This document shows, one piece after another, positions 35,217-47,620 of a DNA stretch of 64,000 nucleotides; positions within the stretch are counted from its first letter, which is position 1; each line of letters begins with the position of its first letter. The DNA comes from Aaosphaeria pasadenensis (Eukaryota > Ascomycota > Dothideomycetes > Pleosporales). The stretch lies in NCBI GenBank assembly GCA_022813625.1, contig JAKLMB010000024.1, positions 595,792 to 659,791 on the forward strand. Reading direction: 5' to 3'. Made by a program: the position numbers and the translations under genes. The notes under the pieces are model-generated. The model was given only the letters and a program-made list of their open reading frames with translations. It was not told the origin of the DNA and did not search any database.

Positions 35217-37137
35217 TTTGGAGTACGGGTACGAAGTTTACGGCCAGATGGTTGGTTTGTCCTGAGTCTCGTCTATGGTATGTCTTCTGCGAAGTGCGAC
35301 CAAGTTATTTTCTTCCTAGGACGAGTGTTTTGGACCAAAGGACTAGTGTCAAGGGTGGGGTTCGTGCGCGGGTGAGGCTGATTGCGAGTGCTGACAGCTT
35401 TTACCCAACAAAACAACAGAAGTGATTATCGATCAATCAGACAATAGCCAGTAACAACATATTCCCACTCGTCTAAAAGTAAAGTTTTGCTCGTGTCAGG
35501 TCGACGTCGAGTATGTAGGTATTTCTTGATGAGAATTGTGCTGGGAGTAGTCGAGATAGCCAGGAAATATGACGATAGGCAGAAGGCAAACGTAAATGGC
35601 TCCCTTTAATATGTCGGCGAGTCTAAGTTTGAGTGCAGGGGGTGTTGACCCGATGGACGCGGCACGCGTACATCCGAGTGCTCAGGTAGTCTTAAACTCA
35701 CGTAAGTTAAAGGTCTCTGATTATTACGGAAGGTTCCACGCTCCGAATTTTAACAGGACGCTTCGCAAGGTATTGAATTGACGGTAGGGAAGGATAGGCT
35801 TCTGTAAGACTTTAAGAATCGATGTAGACTGTCTATGTTGAATGTGCAAGATCTTGCCAGATAGTAGTGGCCAGATAAAGTTGTGATCGAATTTTGATCA
35901 AGTTAACGACGCTCGGGGTTTTTAAAATGAATGTATTTCCACGCCCGCAAGGCGGATTATCATACGTCAGAAGTTGCCCATCATGAGAGATAGGCGGAAT
36001 GGAGCTGTTCAATCGTTCGGCAAAATAGTTGGGGGCTGCAGAGATCCCAAGGGTAGCATCTACGCCGCAATATATAGCGACTGTGCCGTTGAAGTCCTGA
36101 TCACGCCACCGAGGCAAAGAGAAGGCAGAGATCTCCGTGGGCGCAGCGTGCAACAAATAGGAAAGACAGGAACAATAGGGACGAGGGACGAGGGACGAGG
36201 GACGTGGGTGTCTCTCGGTCGAAATAACCGCACATCTGAGGTCCCACCCTCCATTATAGTGCTACCAAAATGATGCCATCTACACACACTTCACAGCGGA
36301 TTTTCATGTAACAATAGCGTAGATGTTCAAAACCTTGACACGCATCTACTAAGTATAAGATGCGTATAATGAACTATTGTCTTCATGAATGTTTGAAAAT
36401 TTGTATTGATGGTACGCTCAGAAATCTGCCTTTTCCCACATTGGCCGAGGGTTGTAGTGCAGCACGGTTGATGACGATGACCAACAATACTATTAGAACA
36501 TATCAATAATGTTGATGTTGTTTTACCTGGCGCTAAAGCTACTACGTGTAGTTTAGGGTGGGATTTTGATCTACTTCCGCGTCAAAGACGATCCTGCTAA
36601 GCGCTCTACGCAATGCTTAGAGGATGGAATGAACAGTGTTTAGTAACGATCCCAAATATTGCAGTTAAACCTGCCATACTAAAATGCTATTCTACAATTC
36701 TATAAGCCAGTTAAAGCGTCGAAGTCCCCGTAGATCCTACTTGGTTGCGCCTGTTCTCACTCCAGTTTGCCGCCGAAGAACTAACACAAGTGTCATTCTG
36801 TATCATCCTCTTGTGGGGGCTAGGATGATAATTTTGAATTATTCGCCTCAGGGGCACTGAATAATATGCGAATTTTGGAAACCGTCCCTCGGACTTATCT
36901 TGATGATGTAGACTAAGAACTCAAGAATAGTACCAATGAGGCGTAGGCTTGATGCTGGAGTTCTTCCTCTGCGTATTACTTGCCTCGTGAATATGTTAAA
37001 GCTCAACTCGCAATGGTACAAATAAATCGTTATGCTCTACATGTCATCTACTTTTCGTCCTTCAATCTTTTCCTTGATGTACTCAACCAGTACTGTCTCT
37101 CTCTACGTGCTTTTACTCAAGTATCAACACATAAGTA
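35217..37137. other. 1.9-kb region without a recognised gene
   Basis: Short ORFs on both strands (for example 35833-36156 minus) lack motifs. A small tandem repeat occurs at 36178-36205. Confidence 0.4.
36178..36205. repeat. GGGACGA heptamer repeat
   Basis: Three to four head-to-tail copies of GGGACGA, the last one altered to GGGACGT. Simple-sequence repeat. Confidence 0.6.
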
Positions 37138-40100
37138 ATGATGATTGCGTGGAATTTGTCGGTTCTTACGCTCTTTTTACTTATCCTGGACGTCCGGGCT
37201 CGTGTTTACTATGATGCAGATACATGCACACGTAAGTGATATACACTGTTTCAATTTTTATAATGTTCAAATACTAAGATTGCACTAAGCGCACAAAACG
37301 CTTGTAGACAAGGCGTTCAAGTCCGCCTTTGAGATGGTTGATAGGGCTAGAGACGCCATCGGGAGTCCTCACAGCCCCTACTCAGATGCAGAGCAATGGG
37401 ATTTCCCAGACCAAGAGATTACAAACCTCGCTGCCAGGATATTTGGCGATGGAGGTCCCCTTCAGAAAGATGATACATCTAAGGGACTGCCCGCAACATT
37501 ATTCGGGAGGATGAACATTATCAAAAGTATACGTCTATGAAGTCGAAAACGAGGCGAAAGTGTTAACACAACATAGACAACTATGATTACATGGCGGAAA
37601 ACTTTAAGACTGACAACATCCCGCTGCAGCAAGATGTGTCTTCCTTAACTCCATCAGATATAGTGAGTCGTAATTTAGCCTCTCACCTCGATTTGCGTTT
37701 GGAGTGTCCTGAAGCTAAGATTCTTGACAGCTGGTCTATTGCACGTTGGATCATCTTAATCCTTATGTTCAAGGTTACAAAAATGACAAGGAAGGAAGAG
37801 AGATCGAAGGCGGGGTCGACGAAAAGACCTATGATGGCTGCGCTAAGGGTACCCTTTTGGGCTTTACTAAACACACAACATACAACTATCAAACTCTTTA
37901 CCTCTGCCATCTCAATGATGTAAGGAGTCCAAATCCGATTTTTTACCCAGATTAAAGACTAATCATTGCTTAGAAGAAGAGAAAAATCCGTAAGACGATC
38001 AGAGAAATGGAACGGAAGTGGTTAGACCAACGAAAGCTTTTAAGTGATGTTTGTACAATTTTTGGAAAAACGGGCAAGTGGGAGATTGATTACTATGACT
38101 TGTTGGATTCTACCATTCTCCACGAGGTACTTCAGTCCTACAATGCGTATATCTAGGCTTGCCTTTCGCTGACTATCAATATTTAGATGACGCATGTTAT
38201 TCCCAGCGCAACAGAAACCGACCCTGGTCCCGAGAAAGGTGAAAAATACTGGCGATTGACTACTGACGATGTCGGCAAAGACAAAGGTTACAAATGGGAA
38301 GGGGTGTACCCGTTAGGCAAAGAGCGGAGAGGTTATAGGAATGCCGACTCCTATGCATTTTTCGGTTTGGGTACCTGGTTATTGAAAGAAAGACAGACAA
38401 CGGTCAATAACGAAGGTTGTGTGCAGCCGCTCGACAACTATGAGATGGGAGCATCTGGCCAAATTACTGTCGGTAATGCGTGGCAAAGGCCTAAGACGAA
38501 GCGGTACATGGACCCTTTTGTTGATCTGGACATGAAGCGACCATTAGTCAACGTTCTTGAGGTACGCCAGTTTGTCACAAGTTTTAGGAGCTCCAGCTTT
38601 CCCTCTTTGGCTGCGCCGGGCGTACCGATTTCGTCTGGGTTCTCATGGAGCGGTGGTAATGGAACCGCGACAGGTCCCGGTACAGCAAGCCGAAGATCAT
38701 CTATACTCTTGTCAACAGGCACTGGGTTTGAACAAACTTCGGCCTCTGGCTTGAGTTCTATTAGAAATTCTAGCGATGTCTCGACCCAGACTTTATCGTC
38801 AGAAAATACATTCTCTGAAACACCACCCTTCGGTGTACCGCCTGCAGGAGTGTCAACGATAATCGATGCCAATCATACCACTAGCGGCAGTGTCGGACAG
38901 ACAACACGTGCCAACGAGACTTTGCAGACCAGGACGGGCACTCCGACTCCCAGCAACAGTATTCCCACGATCTCAGATATCCCTCCCAGCTCGGTCGTTA
39001 GCAACAGTACTTCCGGCGTCTCGCATATCACTGCAAGCACGGCTGCTATCAATGGCTCTTCCACCATCTCGGATGTTACTTCAACCCGAGCCAGCTACGA
39101 TGATTCCTCGGCAACCTTGGTTACTTCCTCGACCCTAGTTATCAGTAACAGCTCTTCAGAGGCTTCCAAAATCACTTCAAGCCCGACTGCTACTACCAAC
39201 TACTCGGAAATTACACTAGGAAGCTCATCAAAAGCCTGGTCGGAAGCCCCGCCAGCAGTTTCATCGGATAGTACAACTTACACTACCGGACCTATTACTA
39301 GCGATATTCCAACTGCGCTGCCGTCGGGCTTTTTTTCTCAAACACCCACAACCACTCCAGAAGCTGGATTGCTACTCTGCGTTGATATGAAGAGCTGCCC
39401 AACTCCAATATGGCTGGAGGGTATTGTTTCTGAAACGGATCTTTTCATCCCCGAGGTCACCGACTTGAGCGCCGTTCCCACTAAGAAGGTGAAGAAGAAC
39501 GACGATGATGATGACAATAATGCAGTCATTTTTGTCAAGATCGAGCTTCCAGACGATAAGTGCAATCCCCTTCCTAAGCCTAAAGCTGGCGGCCTGCTAG
39601 GTATTGTGGCAAACGTTGCAAACAGGGTCGTCGATACTGTAATGGATGCTGCCTGCAACATGGAGTTTCCTGTTATCAAGGGCAACATGCCAGACTGGAT
39701 GGACTTGACCAAGTTCCCTGGATTAAAAGGGTATACTGAGCCTACTAAGGACCCTGATGACCCTAATGAGGACCCTGATGAGTCGTCTTCTTCCGCCCAA
39801 GAGTCGGCTTCCTCAACGTCGTCAGAGAGCTGCTCCGCTACACCAATCCCAAGCTGCAAGGAAACGGCACTTATATCTGGCACAGTCACAAAGAGTTTTA
39901 CAACTGAGTGCACTACGATCACTGCCTGCTCTGGCAGCGCTATAACATCCCTTACGCAGATTACTGCTAGCCCAACAGCTACAGGTGAGATCTTTGTTCA
40001 TCCTGAGGGTTCTGAGGAATTCCAAGAGGAGCAAGAGTGCTACCAGGGAATCATGGAGAAAACCGACATTTCCATGGAAGACATAGAAAAGTGCTTGGGT

Positions 40101-40553
40101 ATTACTCCCACTTCGTGGTCCACGTCCACGTCGGAATATCCATCGTCTACTGGCGCATCAAGCTCATCAGCGAGCACGGGATCCCAAACTCCTGCTACTA
40201 ACACCAACACTCCGATCCCATCCTCCATCAAAACTTCTGTGTCTAGTAGCATTCCGATCTCATCCTCAATCGGGACTTCTGCGTCTAATACTAGCCCGCC
40301 CAGTCCATCCGCAACCTCAGGAACCGAGCCATTTCTCTGTGAGCCATAGTAAGTAAATCTACGATGCCAACTATGACAGTTTTCTTGATGATTCTCAATA
40401 CTGACCCTTTAAAGTATTGGAGGCCGCGACGATAAACAGTGCCAGTGCCAGAAGCAAAATTGCAGCGATGACTGTGAACTTATCACTATGTTCAAGGGCG
40501 AAGATGGTTGCGATGATGAATGTCAGGGTTGCAAACCGCCGGAAGGTTTCTAG
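37138..40553 (+). CDS. Secreted zincin metalloprotease-like protein with Ser/Thr-rich tail
   Basis: Seven exons: 37138-37231, 37308-37526, 37577-37662, 37731-37919, 37974-38126, 38187-40348 and 40415-40553; 1013 residues in unbroken frame. The N-terminus (NLSVLTLFLLILDVRA) is a signal peptide. The zinc site HEMTH (residues 246-250) is split exactly by the fifth intron; about 50 residues later NADSYAFFGLGTWL supplies a likely third ligand (Asp301), as in M35-like/lysine-specific metallo-endopeptidase folds. From about residue 330 to 640 the protein is Ser/Thr-rich, probably heavily O-glycosylated. It is followed by a domain with KKNDDDDDNNAV, acidic repeats (DPDDPNEDPDE) and a second Ser/Thr-rich stretch. 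The last exon is a Cys-rich tail (eight Cys in about 45 residues). A secreted or wall-associated protease is likely; the substrate is unknown. Confidence 0.82.
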
Positions 40554-41032
40554 CACGCCAACTCCACCCTAAACTGCAACAGCTGTTTTTGGACCCGGCG
40601 CACCATCTCCAAGATTCTTACAAAATACTTAGGGAAAGGTTTAGCTTTAGGACTTAGGTTGAGCTTAGAATTGCTAGGGAGCCTAGAAGTAGGGTAATAT
40701 CTATTAATGTGATGTTAAAAAGGACTTTTGTTTAAGTAGTTTTGTTTGATCTTGTTCCTGTTGTCAGCTACTAATGAGAAAATGGTTGGCACCGATCCGA
40801 ACTTGGTAGACATGGATGATCTATCTCGTACGACAAACCCCAGAAGTGGAGTTTTCATGCGTTGATCGGCATGCACAGCCGGCACTAGGGCAACCGGGCG
40901 ATCTACCCTACCTCTAGGTACTTACTGCTGACCCGAAGCCGAAGGCTGCAGCATTTCAGTATTTATGCAGCATTACTCTTCTTCCTGCTGCTCCGCGATG
41001 ACATATCCAGTTTTCGGGTCGCCCATTTCGAA
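40554..41032. other. Intergenic
   Basis: 479 bp. Nothing recognised beyond presumed terminator and promoter. Confidence 0.4.
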
Positions 41033-42272
41033 ATGCAGTCCTCATCCAGCAGTGACACTTCGGATGATCAGATGGTCAACAATGGCGATATTGAGCGCAA
41101 CACGCTCGCAGACAACTCAAAGCACAGGTACCTCGCTGTTTTTCGCAGAATTCCAGTCCCTTTACACAGGGAACGAGTAGGAACTCAGGTGCTTCGAACA
41201 ATAGCTTTCCTTGCAATTGTACTGTAAGTAGGAGACGCGCAAGAATATATTCGTTACTTTAATAATGACCCTAATCAGGTGCATCTTCCAATACTTCTGG
41301 ATACAGCACATTAACAATGGATTGTCTCGTGTATCCAATGATCTATTTGACGTAGTGTTCTGGAAACTCAACCGCCAAAGCCCGGAGATCTGGGACGATG
41401 AGCGACAGGCCTTTATTCATGACGCGATCCCAGTACCCGTTCACTCTCATAACGACTATTCGAGGGGTATCCCTCTCTTTGAAGCGCTGGGCTCTGGCTG
41501 TATCTCTGTTGAGGCCGACATACACCTTCGTGGTTCAGATCTGCTGGTTGGCCACACCTCAAAGGGCCTGAAAAGTGATTCAAATCTACGTTCAATGTAC
41601 CTCGAGCCCTTGCAACGCATGATCCAATTGCGCAATAAAGGAACTTATGAAGAGGAATGGAGAGGCATATTCAGAAGTTCACCGCATCAAACGGTTGTGT
41701 TACTTGTTGATGTCAAAACGAGTGGACCCGAAACCTTTGCGGAGCTTCATGCACAGTTGCAGCCTTTGCGAGATCTCGATTTCCTAACTTACTGGAATGG
41801 TACAGAGAGGATAATACGCCCTTTAACTGTTGTCGCATCCGGGAACGCACCGTTCGAGTCAATTCTGGCCCTTGATTCGGCACACAGAGATATTTTCTGG
41901 GATGCGAAGCTCGAGAATCTCTTTACGCTACACGACGATCTCGACGTCGATCCACCAATCTATGGATTTAATCAATCCAATTCATATTTCGCATCAACAC
42001 GATGGACAAACGCTCGATTGTTCGTTCCGCCGCTCAACTACACTTACCCAGAGGGCACCAAAATTAATGCCTATATGAGAGATATGGCATTACCGCACAT
42101 TGAGCAGGCCAAAGCTCGCGGTCTCATCTCCAGATTCTGGGATACACCTGAAGGCCCTCCTAATCTACGGGAAATCGCCTGGCGAGTGTTGATTAAACTG
42201 AAGACTGGAATTCTGAATATGGACGATATGGGTATTGTGAGGGCTCGGGCAAGCGGTTGGGGCTCGTTGTAG
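41033..42272 (+). CDS. AIM6-like protein (PLC-like phosphodiesterase fold)
   Basis: Exons 41033-41223 and 41279-42272 encode 394 residues. A hydrophobic segment (TIAFLAIVLCIFQYFW, about residues 56-71) spans the splice junction and likely anchors the protein. The phosphodiesterase-like domain shows VPVHSHNDYSRGIPLFEALGSGCISVEADIHL, with the paired His and the Glu/Asp expected for metal binding, LLVGHT and VLLVDVKTSG, and ends with FWDTPEGPPNLREIAWRVLI. This is the pattern of the yeast altered-inheritance-of-mitochondria protein 6 family, related in fold to glycerophosphodiester phosphodiesterases. The true substrate is not known. Confidence 0.87.
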
Positions 42273-42656
42273 ATTCGTCAACCTGTAAGCCCTCTTCGAA
42301 GTCTCGTATAATTTCAACTACCTGTTTATTCGTAGGAATGAGCACCATTTGCTTCAATACACACCATGAATTTGAGCAAATTTCAGATGAGACACCGTTA
42401 AGATGGTAACGATGATCTCTAACGCGCTGCCTTTACAAGATCTTCAACGACATGCACCATGCAGATATTAGCGTCGGCTCTGTTGTCTCTTAGGTGTACT
42501 CTGATTTCACGGCGTAGGCCCATCAATAGAATAGGGACGAGGCTAGCAACTGATGATAATGCACTTGGTACCAGGAAATGAAATTACGGTCGGAATCTGA
42601 TCTTTCAGCCATATGTCATTGTGCCGTCTAGCCTACGATATTTCATTAATGCCTGC
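42273..42656. other. Intergenic between convergent genes
   Basis: 384 bp of 3' flanks, nothing recognised. Confidence 0.4.
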
Positions 42657-44466
42657 TCAATACTTATAACCGCCCGCTCTCGCATGAAAGAGGCCTTGCG
42701 GATCTACATCTTCTTGCAAATTCTTGAACTTGGCATACTCCTTGTATGTCCCTGTTACATTTTGATCGCCCATTGCATCATTCATGAACAAAGGTAGATA
42801 CCGATTCTGCAAGTTGTCATCTGCGAGCCATTCTGTAACCTTTACGTCTAGCCAAGCTGTGATATCCCTCGACATTGCATACAGGATCGGATCGTCAGCT
42901 GCGAGCGCCCACGAACATTGGAATTCAAGAAGTAGACGATCACCGTCAGCCTCAGAGATTCCCATGGCGTTTCCGCCGCGCCTTTGACTCTCTTTTCCAA
43001 TAATTGCCGGGAAAGGTTGAAAGTCGACAGAGCATTGGGATGTCAGGTGAATTGGGTTGGTGAGGTAGGATGCTGTAATTTCTTTCCACTTCTTTGCAAT
43101 CTCCGTGTACATCCTGGGACGACTTTTGATGTACGGAATTGTCGATGTCTTTCAAATGCCCAAATTATCAGTGTCGCGCATACAAACATAAGTCATGTAC
43201 ACTTACTCGGAAAGAAATTCTTGAATTTAGCAGTGCTGCCCCTTCACCATTAGTCTTAAGCTTCATTTCGTCAGTACCTCTGAAAAGCTGGAGTTTCACA
43301 GATACCTACTAGATCGGCATAGCTGCGAGCCTTCGTGGTGCTCAATATCGAAGGAATTGCAAGAAGCTCGGCAAGAGGACTGTTGATAGGCGGCATTGTG
43401 CCGTCGTAGAAGTAGAAGATGAGTATTGTTCTTATGCCACCTACAGCATCAACATTGGTAAGAATGATGGCAGCTTTAGGGTCGTCAGCACCATTGGGTA
43501 GGAAGTTGTGAAGAGCTGCATAGATCTTGTCTGCATTGGCAGCATCATAAATCCGCATCCCCCCCCAGACTTCGCTTATAGGGTGGGCTTCTATGGTGAA
43601 TCGCGTAACGATTCCTAATGTTATCAGCATGGAGAGGTCATGAAAAATCTTAAGGGTCTGGACGATTCTCTGAATGAAACGTACCGAATTGGCTTCCGCT
43701 TCCTCTCATGGCAACAGCTAAATCCCTTTGTCGACTTGCGTCTATATTCGCAATCGTACCATTGGGCAATACTGTCTCCCAACCAACAACGCTCTGGTAG
43801 CTCAGCTTAGAGAGAGTCTGGAAAATCACAGTTTCTAAAACCTACATCAGCAGCAAGGCCGTACTGGGCACTTAGGAATGAAATGCCACCTTGAAGTAGG
43901 TATCCCCCAACGCCAACAAGGCCTACATGGTAATTTCAGTACAACACAATGTTCACCAAGCAAACTACATAGTGCGCATACATACCTAATCTCCCTCCAA
44001 CGACGGTAACACCTTGAGGGTCAAGTGCTCCAATGACATCGTTCCACTCGCCTCCCGGTTTGACGTATGCCAAGTTGGACTCTTTGTCGTAGGTTGTTCC
44101 GCTCACCTCCCTTAGAGCAATCAAAACGCCGTCTTGAACACTTCCATGACCAGGATTTGGATCGTGACCACCGCTCTTAGCTGCAAAATTAACTCCTGGA
44201 TACTTGTTGAGAACTTTGATAGCTGCAGAGACTTCCTCCACTGATTTAGGAAGTATAACGCACGCAGGCTTCAGGTCTCGAAGCGCAGTTGACCAGTACT
44301 TGGTGATCTCGGAGAGATATGCGATGCTATTGGGGTACGATACGCGACCTGGCACGGCCGTTGCAATATCCCTGCATGCTTGCTTGGTAGACTCGTCTGG
44401 CGCAGCAATTGCAAATGCCCCATGCAGTAGCAATGATGCTACGATCGATCGGAGGACGTGTCGCAT
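42657..44466 (-). CDS. Secreted FAD-linked oxidoreductase (BBE-like)
   Basis: Exons 44466-43986, 43922-43846, 43805-43685, 43614-43310, 43254-43207 and 43148-42657 encode 507 residues. The start at 44466 (MRHVLRSIVASLLLHGAFAIAA) puts a signal peptide first; an upstream in-frame ATG at 44520 would add 18 residues and bury it. FAD-binding (PF01565) features are CVILPKSVEEVSAAIKVL, FAAKSGGHDPNPGHGS and GGRLGLVGVGGYLLQGGISFLSAQYG. The end DVDPQGLFHARAGGYKY resembles the berberine-bridge (BBE) motif. Introns at 43806-43845 (40 nt) and 43255-43309 are the least certain. Such secreted flavoproteins oxidise alcohols, sugars or alkaloids. A GMC oxidase lies 1.1 kb upstream on the same strand. Confidence 0.85.
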
Positions 44467-45648
44467 TCTGAGATTGTCTTCCCGTGCGTTCTGGTTAATG
44501 AAATGGTTCGCGCTACTCATGTGTCTATTTTATCTTTATTTGACAATAGCCCACGTGTAATTGCAAGGGTTGACACCCCTGATCGAACTTCCTTGTGTGC
44601 CGAGGCATCTCGAATCAAGACTTCACATACATAGAGTCTGCTTTCGCAGATCATCATTTTACTTGTCATGCTTTCTGAACCCATGTCAGTGTCCATGTCG
44701 AGGCAAATGCAAGACTTGAGCGTTCCATGGGTACAATTCCAAAGAGACCCTGCGACTCTTTGGCCAATCCTGAAAAGCCATACGCATAAATCATGAGACC
44801 TCTGTGCTAGGAACAATCATTTCAGACTGTCTTTACATGATTACTGATCAATATTGTCAGTTCCCGAACAGAAATGTCTGCAGATCAAGTTGCAGCACTG
44901 TGAAGAAATAGATGTAATGTCATTACATCTCAACAACGAGACATTGGCTCCGCGTCTCGAAACATCTTGATGTACTGAGAATCGCGAGATTATAATATCA
45001 CTTACCTGTCCGGTTATCAGTCTGTTTAAAAGACCACGATGATGCAGATCGCGATCGAACTGGAAACTATATGATGACAATAATTCAGGAGATACCAGCT
45101 GAAGGAGATTGTAGCCTCGGTCTTGGCCACATGTTACGACAATATTCAGAGGATTCATGCAGTTTCCCTCGTGAAGCATTTCTCACATGTTCACTTCTCT
45201 ACGCCGTATTCAATACGGGATGGGTGCAATAACGGCATGATCATCCGTGTGCCTACTCATGGGAGGTGCGATCTGATCTAGCGAACCGTACTCAGATGTT
45301 CATGATTATTGGCTATAGGTGTGGTCAATCTTGGTCGACGTAGGGAAAGACCTCATCGTTCTCTGCAAGGTTTAGTCGAAATGCGGGAACTATTAATTTC
45401 CCTGCAACATGGGCCGTGATTGGACTTATTATAATAACAATGCTGGTACTGTCTTTTTGGAATCTTGCATCTCATAACAAACGCTCTTCTTAGTCGATCG
45501 AAACACGAATCAAGGAAGCAATCAAATTAATTTTTGAATTGTAAGAGGGGTCATCTTGAAAAGGACTCTGTCATGAGGTAGCTATGTGAATAGTCACATA
45601 CCATGTTCAGCATCGGGATCTAAGTCCCAATAATTATAGCCATTCTTT
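44467..45648. other. Intergenic between FAD oxidase and GMC oxidase
   Basis: About 1.2 kb. Short minus-strand ORFs at 44517-45179 have no motif. Nothing recognised. Confidence 0.4.
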
Positions 45649-47620
45649 CTAAGATAGACCCAATTCCTTGACGATTATATCAGCTGCCTTTTCCCCTATT
45701 GCTACTGCGGTATTCATCGTGTTTGCAGCAACATTCAGCGGGGGAATACTGAGGTCTGCAACCTTGAGTCCCTCAACCCCAATCACACTCAAGTTCTGAT
45801 ATACAACACCGTCTCCTCTACAAGAGCCTAAGCGGCAAGTTCCCATAGAGTGCCATGTTGTTCCTACTTGCTCCCGTATCCATTGCTTGATTATTTCGTC
45901 ATCTTCAGGAGTATAGTCGATATTGGTTATATTCCCTGATAAACCCTGTTCAAGATATCCCCCTGCAGCTCGGGAGCCCGGCGCAAATCTGGGATGAAGA
46001 ATCTCTACTTCACCGCGGTACGTTTTTAATCGACGGAAGATCTCGCGTTGCTTCTTGTACGCCCATAAGTGCTTCAGAATGTCGACATCATTGGCATCGG
46101 AGAAGAACCCAGTTGTGAATGCTGGCTTGTCGTCAAGTCCTGGTCCAGATATATGTATTGAGCCACGAGATAAGGGATATCCCGTAAAAACGGACGCCGT
46201 AAGATATTGTCCAACCGGAACAAGGCTTGGATCGGCAGGGAAACTAGCAAATGTTATTGCAATTCAACTTTTAAAGACTCAGCCAAAATCCTTAAAAATT
46301 TACAAGCGCTGTCAGTAGAAGCGGTCTGTTGGTGTTATTCTTGTACTCTGCATTCCACATCTCCTCAAATGCTGGACCTAGAGCTTCGACTTCAGCGTCA
46401 CTGGGTCGAAGCTTGCCAGTAACATCCTGCGCGTTCCAACCAAGAATGGAGGCATTTTCTTGGATTGCCTCACCAGCATCGAGACGGCCAGATATTAGCG
46501 CATCTAATGTCTCATTCTCGCCCAGGCTAGAGTAGTACGGATATGTGATGAGGTGGTGGTCTTGGTAATTCTCACCAACATGGGGAAGATCGGAGATTAC
46601 TGGGATGCCAGCTTTCTCCAGTATGTCGGGATTGCCGATACCAGACCTTTCCAGTACTAATGGCGTTCCCAATGCACCGGCAGAGATGATTACCAATTTC
46701 CTGGCCGTCACAGAGCTGAAGTGATGGTTTGCTTGAACCTTGGGGTTGGGTCTGAACTCAACCCCGATTGCTTTCTTTCCTTCAAAAAGAATACGGTTGA
46801 CTTCTGTATCTACGAGTACGTTAAGTCCTGGATACTTTCCACTCTTGATCTTTGGGTGGATATATCTAGAAGCTGTATCTTGACGTAACCCATCTTGTCC
46901 AATGTAGTGCAATGCAGGCTGAACGCCGTTGTTATAATCCAGGGCTGCCAGGTCTTCTATCTCAGGATAACCGATTTGCCCTGCGGCCTGAATGAAGTCT
47001 CGTGTTGATCGATTTGAACGGTAGGTGCCCTCGGAGACAGTCAAGGGACCATCATATCCATGAACAGATTGCGGCCCCGGACCATGGTAAGTTTCTTGCT
47101 AAAAAGCATTAGTGAGTATCCCGTGGCCACCATGTCAATCTAAATGAAGCGTACCTTCTTCAGATAGGGAATCATATGATCAGCAGACCATCCTGGTACG
47201 TTCCAGGAGTCGAAATCGGAGCGCTGAGCCCTTGAGTACATCATCAAATTGATCGAGGAGCCGCCCCCAAGAGTTCCTCCAGACGGAACAACAAGCTCCC
47301 TATTGTTGAGCTGCGGCTCTGAAGCACTCTGGTAAAAGAGAGTTGCATTGCTCGTAGGCAGCAGGCCGTTCATGAACAAAGCCGGATGCACAATTGTGGG
47401 AACCTCAAGGTTGTTTGGGCCTTGTTCGATCATTAGAATGGACAAATTAGGGTCTGCCTCTGCTAGTCGTCCAGCAATGACGCAAGCAGCCGTCCCTCCT
47501 ACACGAAATATATATGTCAGATCAAATTTTCAGGAATGATATAAGGTAATAGTAACCTCCAGCAAGAATCACGTCGACCTCTGAAAGTGCATTTGGGAGG
47601 GTTTGGAAGATTGCAGCCAT
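45649..47620 (-). CDS. GMC oxidoreductase (alcohol-oxidase-like), possible frame break
   Basis: Exons 47620-47557, 47498-47155, 47098 to about 46304-46308, and 46243-45649. The FAD motif is built across the first intron (DVILAGGGTAACVIAGRLAE). The GMC signature VVPSGGTLGGGSSINLMMYSRA, the second signature region SAGALGTPLVLERSGIG, and the active-site end HSMGTCRL and NVAANTMNTAVAIGEKAAD are present. The order and the PLSRGSIHI and HLWAYKKQREIFRR segments fit alcohol (methanol) oxidase-like GMC enzymes. The last intron is odd: the only GT donor (46303) gives the wrong phase for exon 4. A GC donor at 46307 with exon end 46308 restores the frame (597 residues, LLLTAFPADP); otherwise the gene carries a frameshift. 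There is no signal peptide; the C-terminus ELGLS is not a clear PTS1. Confidence 0.8.

Noticed and set aside
35833..36156. 107-codon minus-strand ORF
   Set aside because: No recognisable domain, no signal peptide, and no plausible neighbouring exons.
43806..43845. A 28-nt intron (acceptor TTTCCAG) in the FAD oxidase gene
   Set aside because: Too short for a fungal intron; a 40-nt intron ending in CTAAG keeps the same frame and is preferred, though still short.
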